A program made the translations under genes and the position numbers. This document shows positions 46,603-56,570 of a stretch of DNA of 64,000 nucleotides, piece after piece. Location: assembly GCF_002884495.1 (NCBI RefSeq), contig NZ_KZ614145.1, positions 2,494,423 to 2,558,422 of the forward strand, in the 5' to 3' direction. The stretch is from Rummeliibacillus pycnus (GTDB lineage Bacteria > Bacillota > Bacilli > Bacillales_A > Planococcaceae). The notes beneath the pieces are model-generated. The model was not told the DNA's origin and searched no databases. It was given only the letters and a program-made list of their open reading frames with translations. Position 1 is the first letter of the stretch. Each line of letters starts with the position of its first letter.

Positions 46603-46755
46603 AGACTTCCCTCTTTTCTAACGAAACATTATACCTTTCTATTACACTAAGTTATTGTAGCGAGAAAGTAGAACTTTGTCGAAATGTACGGATTCAAAAA
46701 TTTATTTCTTTTTTGAAGAAATATCATTTACGATAATTACTAAGGGGGAAACTAT

Positions 46756-47025
46756 ATGGCAGATTTCCAGTGGAAAGAGAAATTAAAAAAAACGATGGAT
46801 GCAACGGAAAACGGAAAATATGTTTCAAAAAAGGCTAAATCATTAGGAATTGTCCTCTATTATTTATTTTTTACCATCATCATTATTGTCCTACTTTTCT
46901 TTGTGATTGGTTTATTCCAACAAAGACATTACGTAACAGCAAGTCTTATAAGCATCATAGGTATCAGCTGTCTATTTTTTTTATGGAAAATTATTCGTGC
47001 AGATTCGCTTGAAGATAAAAACTGA
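46756..47025 (+). CDS. Small membrane protein, 89 residues
   Basis: An 89-residue protein with a Lys/Asp-rich N-terminus (about 25 residues) and two membrane helices (GIVLYYLFFTIIIIVLLFFV and TASLISIIGISCLFFLW). I do not recognise a family. AAGGGGGAAAC lies before the ATG. It stands between two unrelated genes and seems monocistronic. Confidence 0.75.
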   Translation: MADFQWKEKLKKTMDATENGKYVSKKAKSLGIVLYYLFFTIIIIVLLFFVIGLFQQRHYVTASLISIIGISCLFFLWKIIRADSLEDKN

Positions 47026-47193
47026 CCACCTTAAATATATGTTTTTTGACTATTTTATTCTAGCCAGTTCGATGCATATAATATAAGTTGATCGAAATGT
47101 TAAAATATCGCTTATTAATAAAAACTTTAAGGACAAACTATACTAATCATTGTCCGAAAAATTTGATAACTATTTTTTAAAGGAGTCTTTACG

Positions 47194-48027
47194 ATGGCAT
47201 TAAAAAAAACTTTAACAATCGCTGGTTCTGACGCTTCTGGTGGTGCTGGTTTAGAAGCAGATTTAAAAACTTTCCAAGAGCACGGTACATACGGTATGGC
47301 CGCTGTTACTGTTATTGCTACGATGGATCCAGACAGCAACTGGTCTCACGGAGTTTACACATTACCTATTGATACATTAAAAGCACAATTAAAAACCACA
47401 TTCTCTACAGGTATTGATGCATTAAAAACAGGTATGTTATCAACAGAAGAGGTAATCCAAACTTCTGGTGAAGCCATTAAAGCTTCTGGTGTTAAAAATG
47501 TAGTAATTGATCCTGTTATGGTATGTAAAGGTGAAGATGAAGTATTGAACCCAGGAAATGTTGATGCAATGATCACATACTTACTTCCTCTTGCTTTAGT
47601 AACTACTCCCAACTTATTTGAAGCTGGTCAATTAGCTGGTATGAAAACACCTAAAAACATTGATGAAATGAAACAAGCCGCAGAAAAAATCCATGCCCTA
47701 GGTGCAAAAAACGTTGTTATTAAAGGTGGCCGTTCAATCGATCCAAATAAAGCATTTGATTTATACTACGATGGGAAAAAACACTATTTATTAGAAACAC
47801 CAAAAATTGATACTACTTATAATCATGGTGCAGGTTGTACGTTCGCAGCTGCTGTTACAGCAAACCTTGCAAATGGACTTGACGTTAAAGAAGCTGTATT
47901 GGAGGCAAAAGAATTTGTTGCTGCTGCGATCACACACGGTTGGAAATTGAACCAATTCGTAGGCCCTGTAATGCATGGTGCAAAAGGTGTTTACGGAGCT
48001 CCTGAAATTACAGTAACTGAAATTTAA
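47194..48027 (+). CDS. pdxK: Pyridoxine/pyridoxal/pyridoxamine kinase (ThiD-like)
   Basis: A 277-residue ribokinase-fold kinase. ALKKTLTIAGSDASGGAGLEADLKTFQEHGTYG is shared with ThiD (HMP-P kinase), while the C-terminal TYNHGAGCTFAAAVTANLA with its Cys matches the B. subtilis YwdB/PdxK branch, which phosphorylates vitamin B6 forms. The position near ung is also that of ywdB. HMP kinase activity cannot be excluded. AAAGGAG stands before ATG 47194. It has its own terminator. Confidence 0.9.
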   Translation: MALKKTLTIAGSDASGGAGLEADLKTFQEHGTYGMAAVTVIATMDPDSNWSHGVYTLPIDTLKAQLKTTFSTGIDALKTGMLSTEEVIQTSGEAIKASGVKNVVIDPVMVCKGEDEVLNPGNVDAMITYLLPLALVTTPNLFEAGQLAGMKTPKNIDEMKQAAEKIHALGAKNVVIKGGRSIDPNKAFDLYYDGKKHYLLETPKIDTTYNHGAGCTFAAAVTANLANGLDVKEAVLEAKEFVAAAITHGWKLNQFVGPVMHGAKGVYGAPEITVTEI

Positions 48028-48061
48028 TTACCCCAGTAACTTTCAATTGTTTTAAAAATAG

Positions 48062-48095
48062 AGCTTCCACTCTAGATTAAGGGTGGAAGCTTCTT
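48062..48095 (+). terminator. Terminator of pdxK
   Basis: AGCTTCCAC (48062-48070) pairs with GTGGAAGCT (48083-48091) around a 12-base loop, followed by TCTTT. Confidence 0.85.
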
Positions 48096-48143
48096 TGCAT
48101 TTTATGATTGGACAAAATTCATTTATGCTCTCTTCGAACATTT

Positions 48144-49604
48144 TTAGTACCATTTTTTATATTGAATCTTTCTTCTTCCCCATGTATAAATTGTACTTAA
48201 CAATAATCCAGCAGACATTAAAATTCCTGCAACTGCTGTGATCAAACAGATCCATTCGTAGATTGAATACCCAAAAATTTTCGACCAATCAAAACGATCA
48301 TTCCACTCAATAACAACCAAATTCATACCGAAAATGCCTGATATTACCGAGAACATCGTTAAAATAAATAATAATTGGTTTTGTCTTTGATCGGCAGTTT
48401 TTTCTTGATTAACATATAATGCATCAAGCGTTTTTGCTACATCACCAAATAATTCATCGATTCGAAAAATATGCCTTAATCTCTTAGCAGTTTCCCGACT
48501 AGATGAACGGCTACTGACCTCTTGAAAATAAAATTTAGATGAAAACATGGTAATTTGTTTCATTAATCTTTCAACATATACCTCATCTGTTTTCCACGAC
48601 AACTCGCTATATCTGAACGATAACTCCAATAATGTCAATTTATAAAAATAATGTAATAAGACATTATAATAATGTATACCCATAAATCGAATTCTTGCTT
48701 TTTCTCTTAAACCCTCATCTGCTTGCCGAAAAGCAATGGTGATCTGAACATGTTCTGTTGTAATATCGCATAATTTTGGCATATACCGATTATTCATCTT
48801 TGTTTTTAAATACTCTTCCATATGTTCTGTATTTCCTGCAGAAATCCATGGAATGTGATCTTCCGTATAACCATCTAATTGACTAGCTCTGTACAGTTGT
48901 TCGATCGATAAATGATCCTCATCTACCTCAATATAAGTAGCTACAAGCATGCGTTCATCTTCAAAAAAGGGCAAGCTACCATAGTATCCATTGCGGACTT
49001 CATCGTGAATAATGTACGGTTGAATTTCTGGGCATAAATAAAGCATGATGAAATCGTTAATGTTATAAAAAGTAAAGGAAGAAACATAAAGTCGAACGCC
49101 TCTTTCGTCCAGTGTTTTCGGTTCGAGTGTTCGAAAATGATGCATAAAATCAAGCGTTTCAGATAGAGAGTAGTCCTTTTCTAATTCAACCCTTATTGTG
49201 ACAAACCCCACTCCAAAAGGACAAAGGACTACATCCACACTTAATATTTGAAAAAAATAATGCCTTTCATGAATAACCAACTCTCCTTTTTTAGGGATTG
49301 CTTTTGAAAAGCGATGAAACGCATCTTCTTCTAGACTACTCGGAAAAAGACGTCGTTCTATGTAAGGCAAAAAGTGTTGATTTAACGCAACGTTTGAAAT
49401 ATGGATATCCCCATAATAAGCTGATTGTTGTGTGTCATCTTGTAAATCAAAATATTTAAAGCCATTTGATAATAGTTCTTCAGCCAACATCTTTTCTTTT
49501 TTAGAGATAAATAAAAAAGGCATCATAGAAGTCATCCATGCTCTGGATATTTTACTTTCTTCATCAATATTAGGTAAAGTTAACTTCAATTTAATCACCT
49601 CCAA
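48144..49604 (-). CDS. CorA-like divalent cation transporter homologue
   Basis: A 486-residue protein. The C-terminal end has FILTMFSVISGIFGMNLV followed by a second membrane helix and a basic tail (GRRKIQYKKWY). The GMN (residues 426-428) after the first of two C-terminal helices is the hallmark of the CorA Mg2+/Co2+ channel family. The large N-terminal cytoplasmic part is diverged; I cannot align it to known CorA proteins with certainty. Mg2+ or another metal is the likely cargo. The gene is monocistronic and has no clear partner. Confidence 0.65.
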   Translation of the reverse strand: MEVIKLKLTLPNIDEESKISRAWMTSMMPFLFISKKEKMLAEELLSNGFKYFDLQDDTQQSAYYGDIHISNVALNQHFLPYIERRLFPSSLEEDAFHRFSKAIPKKGELVIHERHYFFQILSVDVVLCPFGVGFVTIRVELEKDYSLSETLDFMHHFRTLEPKTLDERGVRLYVSSFTFYNINDFIMLYLCPEIQPYIIHDEVRNGYYGSLPFFEDERMLVATYIEVDEDHLSIEQLYRASQLDGYTEDHIPWISAGNTEHMEEYLKTKMNNRYMPKLCDITTEHVQITIAFRQADEGLREKARIRFMGIHYYNVLLHYFYKLTLLELSFRYSELSWKTDEVYVERLMKQITMFSSKFYFQEVSSRSSSRETAKRLRHIFRIDELFGDVAKTLDALYVNQEKTADQRQNQLLFILTMFSVISGIFGMNLVVIEWNDRFDWSKIFGYSIYEWICLITAVAGILMSAGLLLSTIYTWGRRKIQYKKWY

Positions 49605-49807
49605 ATATCAGTATTCCCATCAAAACTTTGTTTATAAACATCGATTGTATGATTGCAGTAATTCTTGCCTCCTTACAATTGATCTGAATAGTTATCAGAA
49701 TTTTTCTACAATAGATTCCTATTAATCTAAAAATGCTTAGCAATCGCTTTTATAAAAAGAATTCTCTATACTATACAGTAGATTCTATCTTTGGAAGGAG
49801 CTTTTAG

Positions 49808-50161
49808 ATGGAAATAGTAGATACACAAAAACTACAAGAACTTCTTAATTCCTTTGCGAATAAGGATGTCTATATACACTTAGAAACGACGAATGGTGCC
49901 TACGCAACTCACTTCGATAAACAAGTGTTTAACGCTGGTGCTTTTATACGCAATGTAAAATTAAGTTATGAATTAGGCAAAGTAACGCCAGATCAACCAC
50001 ACCGTGTTGGTTTAAAATTGCATAATGATGGCTGGGTATATGCACAAGGCATTACACACTATGAGTTAGATGGCCAAAATCGCTTATTAATGGCTGGTCA
50101 TGGCTATGATGGCAAATTGGCTGTCGCATTAGAAATTAGCGAAACACCATTTGCTTATTAA
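49808..50161 (+). CDS. yojF: YojF family protein (DUF1806)
   Basis: A 117-residue DUF1806 protein (B. subtilis YojF), encoded beside the bacillithiol deacetylase BshB2 (YojG) in Bacilli. GAYATHFDKQVFNAGAFIRNVKLSYE and HRVGLKLHNDGWVYAQGITHYE are recognisable. Function is unknown; the pair suggests a link to bacillithiol metabolism. GGAAGGAGC precedes ATG 49808. It is 15 bases before bshB2. Confidence 0.9.
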   Translation: MEIVDTQKLQELLNSFANKDVYIHLETTNGAYATHFDKQVFNAGAFIRNVKLSYELGKVTPDQPHRVGLKLHNDGWVYAQGITHYELDGQNRLLMAGHGYDGKLAVALEISETPFAY

Positions 50162-50176
50162 AAGGAGTTGAAAAAG

Positions 50177-50869
50177 ATGCTACAACCTGAACGTCAAATT
50201 CTTGTCGTGTTCCCTCATCCCGATGATGAAGCATTTGGAGTATCTGGAACATTGGCACAATACGCACAAGCGGGTACACCGATTACATACGCTTGTCTAA
50301 CTTTAGGTGAAATGGGTCGTAATCTTGGAAACCCTCCTTTCACAACGCGTGAAGGATTACCTCTTATCCGTAAAGAAGAATTAAAAGCTTCTTGTGAAGC
50401 AATCGGTATTAAGGATTTACGTATGATGGGCTTACGTGATAAAACAGTAGAGTTTGAAGATGATGAAAAAATGGTTCAAATGATGACAAACTTAATCGAT
50501 GAACTAAATCCTTCATTAATCATTACTTTCTATCCAAACTACGCTGTACACCCTGATCATGAAGCAACAGCTAGAGCCGTTGTCCGTGCAGTACGACGCA
50601 TACCCGAAGCAAACCGACCACGCTTATACGGCGTTGCATTTGCGAATAATACTATAGATGACCTAGGCGAAGCTGATATCATTAATGATATTCGTGATGT
50701 AAAAGAAGCCAAATGGAATTCTATGAGTGCACATATTTCGCAAACTGGATGGATGCTACAAGAAGAAACAAAACGAAGAAACGAAGGCGCAACGGATGAA
50801 AACAACTGGTTCGCCATTGAACGGATGTATTCTTATCGTTGGCACGAGGATTTTGAAGATAATTTTTAA
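50177..50869 (+). CDS. bshB2: Bacillithiol biosynthesis deacetylase BshB2
   Basis: A 230-residue zinc-dependent LmbE-family deacetylase (B. subtilis YojG) that removes the acetyl group from GlcNAc-malate in bacillithiol synthesis and can hydrolyse bacillithiol conjugates. FPHPDDEAFGVSG and YAVHPDHEATARAVV supply the zinc ligands and catalytic Asp. The frame extends to a TTG at 50168, but AAAGGAG overlaps it; ATG 50177 lies nine bases away. The gene shares a transcript with yojF and ends in a terminator. Confidence 0.93.
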   Translation: MLQPERQILVVFPHPDDEAFGVSGTLAQYAQAGTPITYACLTLGEMGRNLGNPPFTTREGLPLIRKEELKASCEAIGIKDLRMMGLRDKTVEFEDDEKMVQMMTNLIDELNPSLIITFYPNYAVHPDHEATARAVVRAVRRIPEANRPRLYGVAFANNTIDDLGEADIINDIRDVKEAKWNSMSAHISQTGWMLQEETKRRNEGATDENNWFAIERMYSYRWHEDFEDNF

Positions 50870-50878
50870 TCAATAGAT

Positions 50879-50931
50879 AAAAGGCTACCCAAACACTGAT
50901 ATATATCAATCGTTTGAGTAGCCTTTTTCTA
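50879..50931 (+). terminator. Terminator of yojF-bshB2
   Basis: AAAAGGCTACCCAAAC pairs with GTTTGAGTAGCCTTTTT (one mismatch). The next roughly 245 bases to the helicase stop at 51176 show nothing else. Confidence 0.9.
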
Positions 50932-51175
50932 TGCACTTTTTCACTTGCTGCTGTTGATATTTGAGTTAATAAGTTACAACAACCATTACAATCAGATATA
51001 TCATCTGTTGTTAAAGGCTCTCTCTTCAAAGCAAATATCTTTCGTAAAATTTCCTAGTTGTTTAATACCTTAAACGCTGCATGAACGAAAATAGTAATAA
51101 CATAGAACGTTATTTCTTTGAAAAATTCCTTTTAAATACAATTAAAAAATATCCCTTTTTTCATCGCTGTTTCTT

Positions 51176-53338
51176 TTAAATCTTTTTTAGATAGCCATGA
51201 TTTAAACAAAAATCTAGCATAAACCTTTTCATGCCTACTGACTCAAAATCAATTTCAATCGAATCTGGAGCTAAACTCTTAATTTGTCCTACTCCATATA
51301 AATGATGAATTATTTGCATACCTAGATGTAGTTCTGATTCATCTGTAATGGCATTTTCTAAAATTGGTCTATATTTAGGTTGTGTGGTGTTTTTCTTTCC
51401 TATCTGTTTCTGATTCTCCTCAGGTGCAATAATCTTTCTTACATTTTGTACGAAGCGAGATTCTTTTACATGGGCGCCATTACGAACACTGTAGGTTAAC
51501 AATTCTAAATGATGTCGTGCTCGTGTCATTCCAACGTAAAAGAGACGCGTGGCTTCTTCCATTTCTTCGATATTGCCTACTTCATCTTCTTTTATATCTT
51601 CGTTATTTGGGAGAATGCCTTCAATCAAATCAATCATATACACTCGGTCATATTCCAGACCTTTTGCACTATGCAATGTGGATAATGTTATAACATCTTG
51701 TCCTTTATATTTTTTAGACGTGCGCATAAGTTGTTCAATATCTTTTAAACGATATGCAAATGTCTCGAGTGACGGTAGTTCTTTCGCAATTTGCTCTAGT
51801 GTGTTTAAAATATCAAACAGATTTTCTTCATTCATCCGTAGATGTTCTGCTGTATTTTGAAGAGATTTGTCATACCCTAAATCTTGACGAATTGTCTGAA
51901 TAGCTTCATATGGTTCCTGCATCTGAAGTTTACGGATAGTTTGTTTTACCCGTTTCAACACTTGCTCCTGATAGGGTGCATGGATGATTTCTTGTAAACG
52001 ATCAAATGTTGATGCTTTACTAACGTGTTTTTGTAAATGTATTATTTGTTTTTTCTTTATATAAGCATTAATCTTCGTATAAACCTTTTCCAAAATATCT
52101 ACTCGCGAATCATTATATGAAAGGCGCATAATATTCAAGATATCCTCGACAATCCAATGATGAAAAAATTTTAATTCAACATCTTTCATATAAAAAGGAA
52201 TACCTTCTTTAAATAGCTTATTAACTAAAAGAATAGCTGAGTTATTATTACGGTATAAAATAGCCACCTCACAGGGATTGTCAGCTTTTTGGATTTCCTC
52301 TACAACATAATTTAATTGTAAATCATATCTTTTTACATTATGAATTTCAATTTCTCCACTCGACTCATTTTCTGTAAACATTTTTTTTGGATATCGATTT
52401 CGATTACGTTTGATAAACTCATTGGCTGTATCCACAATTTCTGGTGTCGAACGATAGTTTTGTGCCATCGTTACCGTTTTAGCATTAGGATAGATCTTTT
52501 TAAAGTCTAGCAACTTTCTTACATCTGCTCCCCGCCATTTGAAAATAGATTGATCATCATCAGCTACGACACAAACATTAAATTGAGGAGCGGCTAATAG
52601 GTATATAATTTCATGCTGTATAACCGAGTTATCTTGACTCTCATCCGTTAAAATATATTCAAACCGTTGTTGATATTTATTCCGTATATATTCATCTTCA
52701 CTCAAAGCTTTATAACAATACGTCAACATATCATCAAAATCTAGTAAGACTAATTCAGGGGTTTGAACTTTGTAAGCTTCGTATTGCTTATACATTTCTA
52801 CCAACCCAGGCATCATGGTTTTCTTTTGCACGAGTTCTTCGTCCGAAATCATTTTATTCTTCACAAAACTACTATAAGAAAGGAGTTCATCCATCTCATC
52901 TTCAGAAGGAATTGTATTGCGGTTCTGGATGAAAATATTCCGAAGAATTACCTTTTTATCAATACAACTATTACGATTGCCTTCAATTATTTCGAAGTTT
53001 TGGTGATGTATTGAGAAATACTCGCGTACAATTTGAAAGGCAATACTATGTATCGTCGAAAAATGAACACGTTCCTTTATAATTGAAGAAAAAAATTGGT
53101 CAAAGCGATTTGCCATATCTACTGCAGAAGCTTTACTAAATGTAATCGCTAAAATTTTATATGCAGGTACCTTTTTCACCAATAATAAATAACCGATTTT
53201 CATATTTAAAGTTGTTGTTTTCCCTGACCCCGGGGATGCAAGCAATAATAAGGGGCCCTTTGAATAGCGCACAGCCTTTTGCTGCACTTCATTTAAACTT
53301 ACGCCCGTCAACTCATGCATCTTATCAAAAAAATTCAT
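51176..53338 (-). CDS. UvrD/Rep-family DNA helicase
   Basis: A 720-residue superfamily 1A helicase. The motifs in order are LLLASPGSGKTTTLNMK (Walker A), ITFSKASAVDMANRF, ILTDESQDNSVIQHEIIYLL (Walker B), VVADDDQSIFKWRGADVRKL, MAQNYRSTPEIVD, VITLSTLHSAKGLEYDRVYMIDLI and RLFYVGMTRARHHLELL. It uses ATP to unwind DNA 3' to 5'. It resembles B. subtilis YjcD more than PcrA or UvrD, though this is from memory. It is monocistronic. A DNA repair role is likely but not specified. Confidence 0.9.
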   Translation of the reverse strand: MNFFDKMHELTGVSLNEVQQKAVRYSKGPLLLLASPGSGKTTTLNMKIGYLLLVKKVPAYKILAITFSKASAVDMANRFDQFFSSIIKERVHFSTIHSIAFQIVREYFSIHHQNFEIIEGNRNSCIDKKVILRNIFIQNRNTIPSEDEMDELLSYSSFVKNKMISDEELVQKKTMMPGLVEMYKQYEAYKVQTPELVLLDFDDMLTYCYKALSEDEYIRNKYQQRFEYILTDESQDNSVIQHEIIYLLAAPQFNVCVVADDDQSIFKWRGADVRKLLDFKKIYPNAKTVTMAQNYRSTPEIVDTANEFIKRNRNRYPKKMFTENESSGEIEIHNVKRYDLQLNYVVEEIQKADNPCEVAILYRNNNSAILLVNKLFKEGIPFYMKDVELKFFHHWIVEDILNIMRLSYNDSRVDILEKVYTKINAYIKKKQIIHLQKHVSKASTFDRLQEIIHAPYQEQVLKRVKQTIRKLQMQEPYEAIQTIRQDLGYDKSLQNTAEHLRMNEENLFDILNTLEQIAKELPSLETFAYRLKDIEQLMRTSKKYKGQDVITLSTLHSAKGLEYDRVYMIDLIEGILPNNEDIKEDEVGNIEEMEEATRLFYVGMTRARHHLELLTYSVRNGAHVKESRFVQNVRKIIAPEENQKQIGKKNTTQPKYRPILENAITDESELHLGMQIIHHLYGVGQIKSLAPDSIEIDFESVGMKRFMLDFCLNHGYLKKI

Positions 53339-53523
53339 ACTGCACTGACCTTTCCTATTGTTTCTGTGTTCTTCTATTATAACGGAAACATCACTATGTT
53401 ATCTTTTGTCTCGAATTTCACATTTATTGAACAAAAATTTAGAATTGACTTAAAATTTTGCAATTTTAGCGCTATAATAGATAAAACTATTATTGATGTT
53501 TACAGAAAGTAGGAGGTTTTAAT

Positions 53524-54786
53524 ATGACTGTGCAAGAAGAAAAAACTGTACAGGTGGAAAACGTACTAATCGCCTATCAATTTTTAAAAGACGTCGTCGT
53601 ACACACACCTTTACAAAAGAATGATTATTTATCTGAAAAATATAACTGTAATGTTTATTTAAAACGTGAAGATTTACAACATGTTCGCTCTTTTAAATTA
53701 CGAGGGGCTTACTTTAAAATCAAAACAATTGAAGAGGAAGCCCGTAAAAAAGGCGTTGTATGTGCTAGTGCAGGGAATCATGCTCAAGGTGTGGCTTATG
53801 CTTGTGCTCATTTAGGCATTCATGGACATATCTTCATGCCTACCACAACACCAAAACAAAAAATCGATCAAGTTCGGATGTTTGGTCGTGAATTCGTCGA
53901 AATTATTTTAGCTGGAGATACTTTCGATGATTCCGCGAAAAGTGCAATGGAATTCTCAGATGCGGATGGTCATATTTTTATCCACCCATTCGATGATGTA
54001 GATATTATTGCCGGACAAGGAACGGTCGCTGTTGAAATTATGAACGATATTGAAGTACCAGTTGACTATGTTTTTGCTAGTATCGGTGGCGGTGGTTTAA
54101 TCTCAGGAATCGCTACATATGTGAAAAACCTTTCACCACAATCGTCTATTATCGGTGTTGAACCTGCTGGTGCTGCTAGTATGAAAGAAGCACTTGCTCA
54201 AGATCATCCCGTTGAATTACCTCATATTGATAAATTTGTTGATGGAGCTGCTGTTCAATGTGTTGGACAGAGAACATTTGAACTTTGCAAAAAATATGTA
54301 GATGATATCGTTGTAGTTCCAGAGGGAAAAGACTGTACGACCATTTTAGATTTATATAATAAGCATGCCATAATTGCTGAGCCTGCTGGTGCACTATCTG
54401 TTGCGGCACTTGATTATTATAAAGATCAAATCAAAGGAAAGTCTGTAGTCTGTGTCATCAGTGGCGGGAACAACGATATCAGCCGTATGCAGGAGATTAA
54501 AGAAAAGTCACTTATTCATGAAGGGCTTCTTTACTATTTCCTTGTGAGTTTCCCACAACGTGCTGGTGCACTTCGCCAATTCTTAACTCAGGTATTGGGA
54601 CCAGAAGATGACATTACTACATTTGAATATACAAAGAAAAACAATAAAGAAAGCGGTCCTGCATTAGTTGGCATTGAATTAAAAAACCCTCAAGATTATG
54701 AGGGATTACTCGATCGCATGAAACATAATGGTTTCTCATTCAAAGAAGTAAATAATGATAGTACGTTATTTGCATTGTTAGTATAA
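53524..54786 (+). CDS. ilvA: Threonine dehydratase, biosynthetic
   Basis: A 420-residue PLP enzyme that deaminates threonine to 2-oxobutyrate for isoleucine synthesis. HVRSFKLRGAYFKI carries the PLP lysine (Lys58), SAGNHAQGVAYAC and GGGGLISGIA the phosphate-binding loop. The C-terminal part is one ACT-like regulatory domain, as in shorter IlvA forms (B. subtilis type). AGGAGGT stands before ATG 53524. TATAAT at 53474 gives a possible -10 box, but the -35 is weak. No T-box was seen. Confidence 0.95.
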   Translation: MTVQEEKTVQVENVLIAYQFLKDVVVHTPLQKNDYLSEKYNCNVYLKREDLQHVRSFKLRGAYFKIKTIEEEARKKGVVCASAGNHAQGVAYACAHLGIHGHIFMPTTTPKQKIDQVRMFGREFVEIILAGDTFDDSAKSAMEFSDADGHIFIHPFDDVDIIAGQGTVAVEIMNDIEVPVDYVFASIGGGGLISGIATYVKNLSPQSSIIGVEPAGAASMKEALAQDHPVELPHIDKFVDGAAVQCVGQRTFELCKKYVDDIVVVPEGKDCTTILDLYNKHAIIAEPAGALSVAALDYYKDQIKGKSVVCVISGGNNDISRMQEIKEKSLIHEGLLYYFLVSFPQRAGALRQFLTQVLGPEDDITTFEYTKKNNKESGPALVGIELKNPQDYEGLLDRMKHNGFSFKEVNNDSTLFALLV

Positions 54787-54821
54787 AAAACATTAAAATC
54801 TTCCATCGTAAATATAATGTA

Positions 54822-54857
54822 AAAGCCTCCAAAGAAGCCATGATCTTTGGAGGCTTT
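54822..54857. terminator. Terminator of ilvA (bidirectional)
   Basis: AAAGCCTCCAAAG pairs perfectly with CTTTGGAGGCTTT around ten bases, between convergent genes, followed by GTTGTTTT. Confidence 0.92.
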
Positions 54858-54882
54858 GTTGTTTTATATAAAATAGATATTA

Positions 54883-55389
54883 TTAGGCTGTAGCATTACC
54901 CTTTTTACGCTTCTCGAATTCATGAAGAAGCTGTTCATGCATCACTTTTGATTGTTGTACACTCAGCCAAAAAATATCGAAAGAGTATCCTGAAACCGTT
55001 GATTTCCATTTATCAAGACGTTGTTTGATGTCTTGTCCATATTCTACTGAGGTAGAAATGACGGTTGCTTTCCCAATGCCAGGATAATTCATGCGATAGA
55101 TATCCTCAATTTCATACCAATATATTTTATGATTACTAAAATCGACATATATACCTTCTGCATCCCAACCTATTCCTCGCTTCTTCATGCGGGCGATTAA
55201 ATAATAAAAACCTACAAACGAGAATGAAAAGTAGACGATCATACCCACTACGAGCATGACCAATTGGCGCCATGTCCAGCTATCTAAACTAGGGTTGCTA
55301 GCAATTTGTGCAACTACACCAACAATTGTTAAAAAACCTAAAACCAATAATAAAAATATACTCCATATATTCGGCAAAAATTTGTTCAT
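54883..55389 (-). CDS. Membrane protein with two N-terminal helices and PH-like domain
   Basis: A 168-residue protein. Two membrane helices (about residues 9-28 and 43-66) precede a cytoplasmic part with IGWDAEGIYVDFSNHKIYWYEIEDIYRM, which looks like a short PH-type domain found in other Firmicutes membrane proteins. No enzyme motif is present. The basic tail ends RKKGNATA. The family is not known to me. It stands alone, convergent to ilvA. Confidence 0.8.
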   Translation of the reverse strand: MNKFLPNIWSIFLLLVLGFLTIVGVVAQIASNPSLDSWTWRQLVMLVVGMIVYFSFSFVGFYYLIARMKKRGIGWDAEGIYVDFSNHKIYWYEIEDIYRMNYPGIGKATVISTSVEYGQDIKQRLDKWKSTVSGYSFDIFWLSVQQSKVMHEQLLHEFEKRKKGNATA

Positions 55390-55730
55390 ATGAATGCTCC
55401 TTATTTTGCATATAGGTTTGTTTTATCGGTGATATTTGAAAAAAAGTCCACATTTCACAAAATGATTATTTTAACTTCATAAAAATAAGTATTATGAGAT
55501 TGATCATCCTATTTATATGGTTTATTTTCAATTCTATTATAACGGATATTTCTTCGTAGAGCCGTCATTGTTTAAGAAGTTTAAAAAATTTATATCTTTT
55601 TAGCTTCTTTGAGTGTTTTGATTAGTATAACAGCTATTTTTAACTTTTAAAATATATAATCCTTATTGTTTCTTTTTTTGTTATTAATAGATTTAACTAT
55701 GTATACTCTCCAATTTTCTTAAACTATATA
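55390..55730. other. AT-rich spacer without recognised features
   Basis: About 340 bases between the membrane protein and the ABC transporter terminator. No supported ORF, RNA signature or repeat is seen. Confidence 0.5.
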
Positions 55731-55732
55731 GA

Positions 55733-55764
55733 AAAACCTGCACAACCATTTTATGCAGGTTTTC
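55733..55764 (-). terminator. Terminator of the ABC transporter operon
   Basis: GAAAACCTGCA and TGCAGGTTTTTC arms pair around an AT-rich loop on the minus strand. It lies a few bases after the ATPase stop (55773). Confidence 0.9.
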
Positions 55765-55772
55765 TTTCCATA

Positions 55773-56570
55773 TTAAACACTGAGTAATGTACGATCTGAC
55801 ACCATTTTTTCTCCACGAATACGTTGGAATTGGGTCATTAAATCGTCTATTTGTAGGTCTTTTTTTGCTGAAGGTTCTACCTCTAAAATAATTTGCCCTT
55901 TATCCATCATGATGAGGCGGTTACCTAAATCGATTGCTTGCTGCATATTATGCGTCACCATCAATGTGGTCAGCTTATCTTTTTCAACTAATTGTTTTGT
56001 TAGATTTGTAATTAATTCTGCTCGTGATGGATCGAGTGCAGCAGTATGTTCATCTAGCAAGAGAATATTAGGCTTCGTGAATGTAGCCATCAAAAGTGAC
56101 AATGCTTGTCGTTCACCACCAGATAATAGACCGACTTTTGCATTTAAGCGATTTTCCAAATTAAGATTTAACGTTTCTAGAGATTCTTTAAAAAATTCAC
56201 GCCGTTTTTTATCTACCCCAATACGTAGCGTTCTTTTTTTGTTCCGTGAATAAGCAATAGCTAGATTTTCTTCAATCGTCATCGTCGGTGCTGTACCTGC
56301 CATTGGATCTTGGAAGACACGTCCAATATAGCGTGAACGTTTGTATTCCGGTAATCGCGTTACATCTTTATTATCAATTATAATTTTACCAAGGTCAGGC
56401 ATTAGGGCACCCGAAATCATATTCATCATCGTAGATTTACCAGCACCATTACTTCCGATAACTGTTATAAAATCGCCCGCTTTTAACTCTAAATTAATAT
56501 GGTCTAACGCAATTTTCTCATCAGGCGTTGCTTCGTTGAAGATTTTATTGATTCCTTCTAGTTTAAGCAA
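55773..56570 (-). CDS. ABC transporter ATPase (TrpZ/TrpXYZ type)
   Basis: A 265-residue ABC ATPase with Walker A VIGSNGAGKSTMMNMISG, signature LLSGGERQALSLLMA and Walker B NILLLDEHTAALDPSRAEL. It overlaps the permease stop by eight bases. Similar trios are annotated as putative tryptophan or amino acid importers (TrpXYZ), related to the LivG type. Cargo is inferred from the binding protein family and unproved. Confidence 0.9.
   Translation of the reverse strand: MLKLEGINKIFNEATPDEKIALDHINLELKAGDFITVIGSNGAGKSTMMNMISGALMPDLGKIIIDNKDVTRLPEYKRSRYIGRVFQDPMAGTAPTMTIEENLAIAYSRNKKRTLRIGVDKKRREFFKESLETLNLNLENRLNAKVGLLSGGERQALSLLMATFTKPNILLLDEHTAALDPSRAELITNLTKQLVEKDKLTTLMVTHNMQQAIDLGNRLIMMDKGQIILEVEPSAKKDLQIDDLMTQFQRIRGEKMVSDRTLLSV

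Noticed and set aside
53339-53523. Possible T-box or CodY site upstream of ilvA
   Set aside because: No T-box core (AGGGTGG) is present, and the AATTTTGCAATTTT word fits the CodY consensus poorly.
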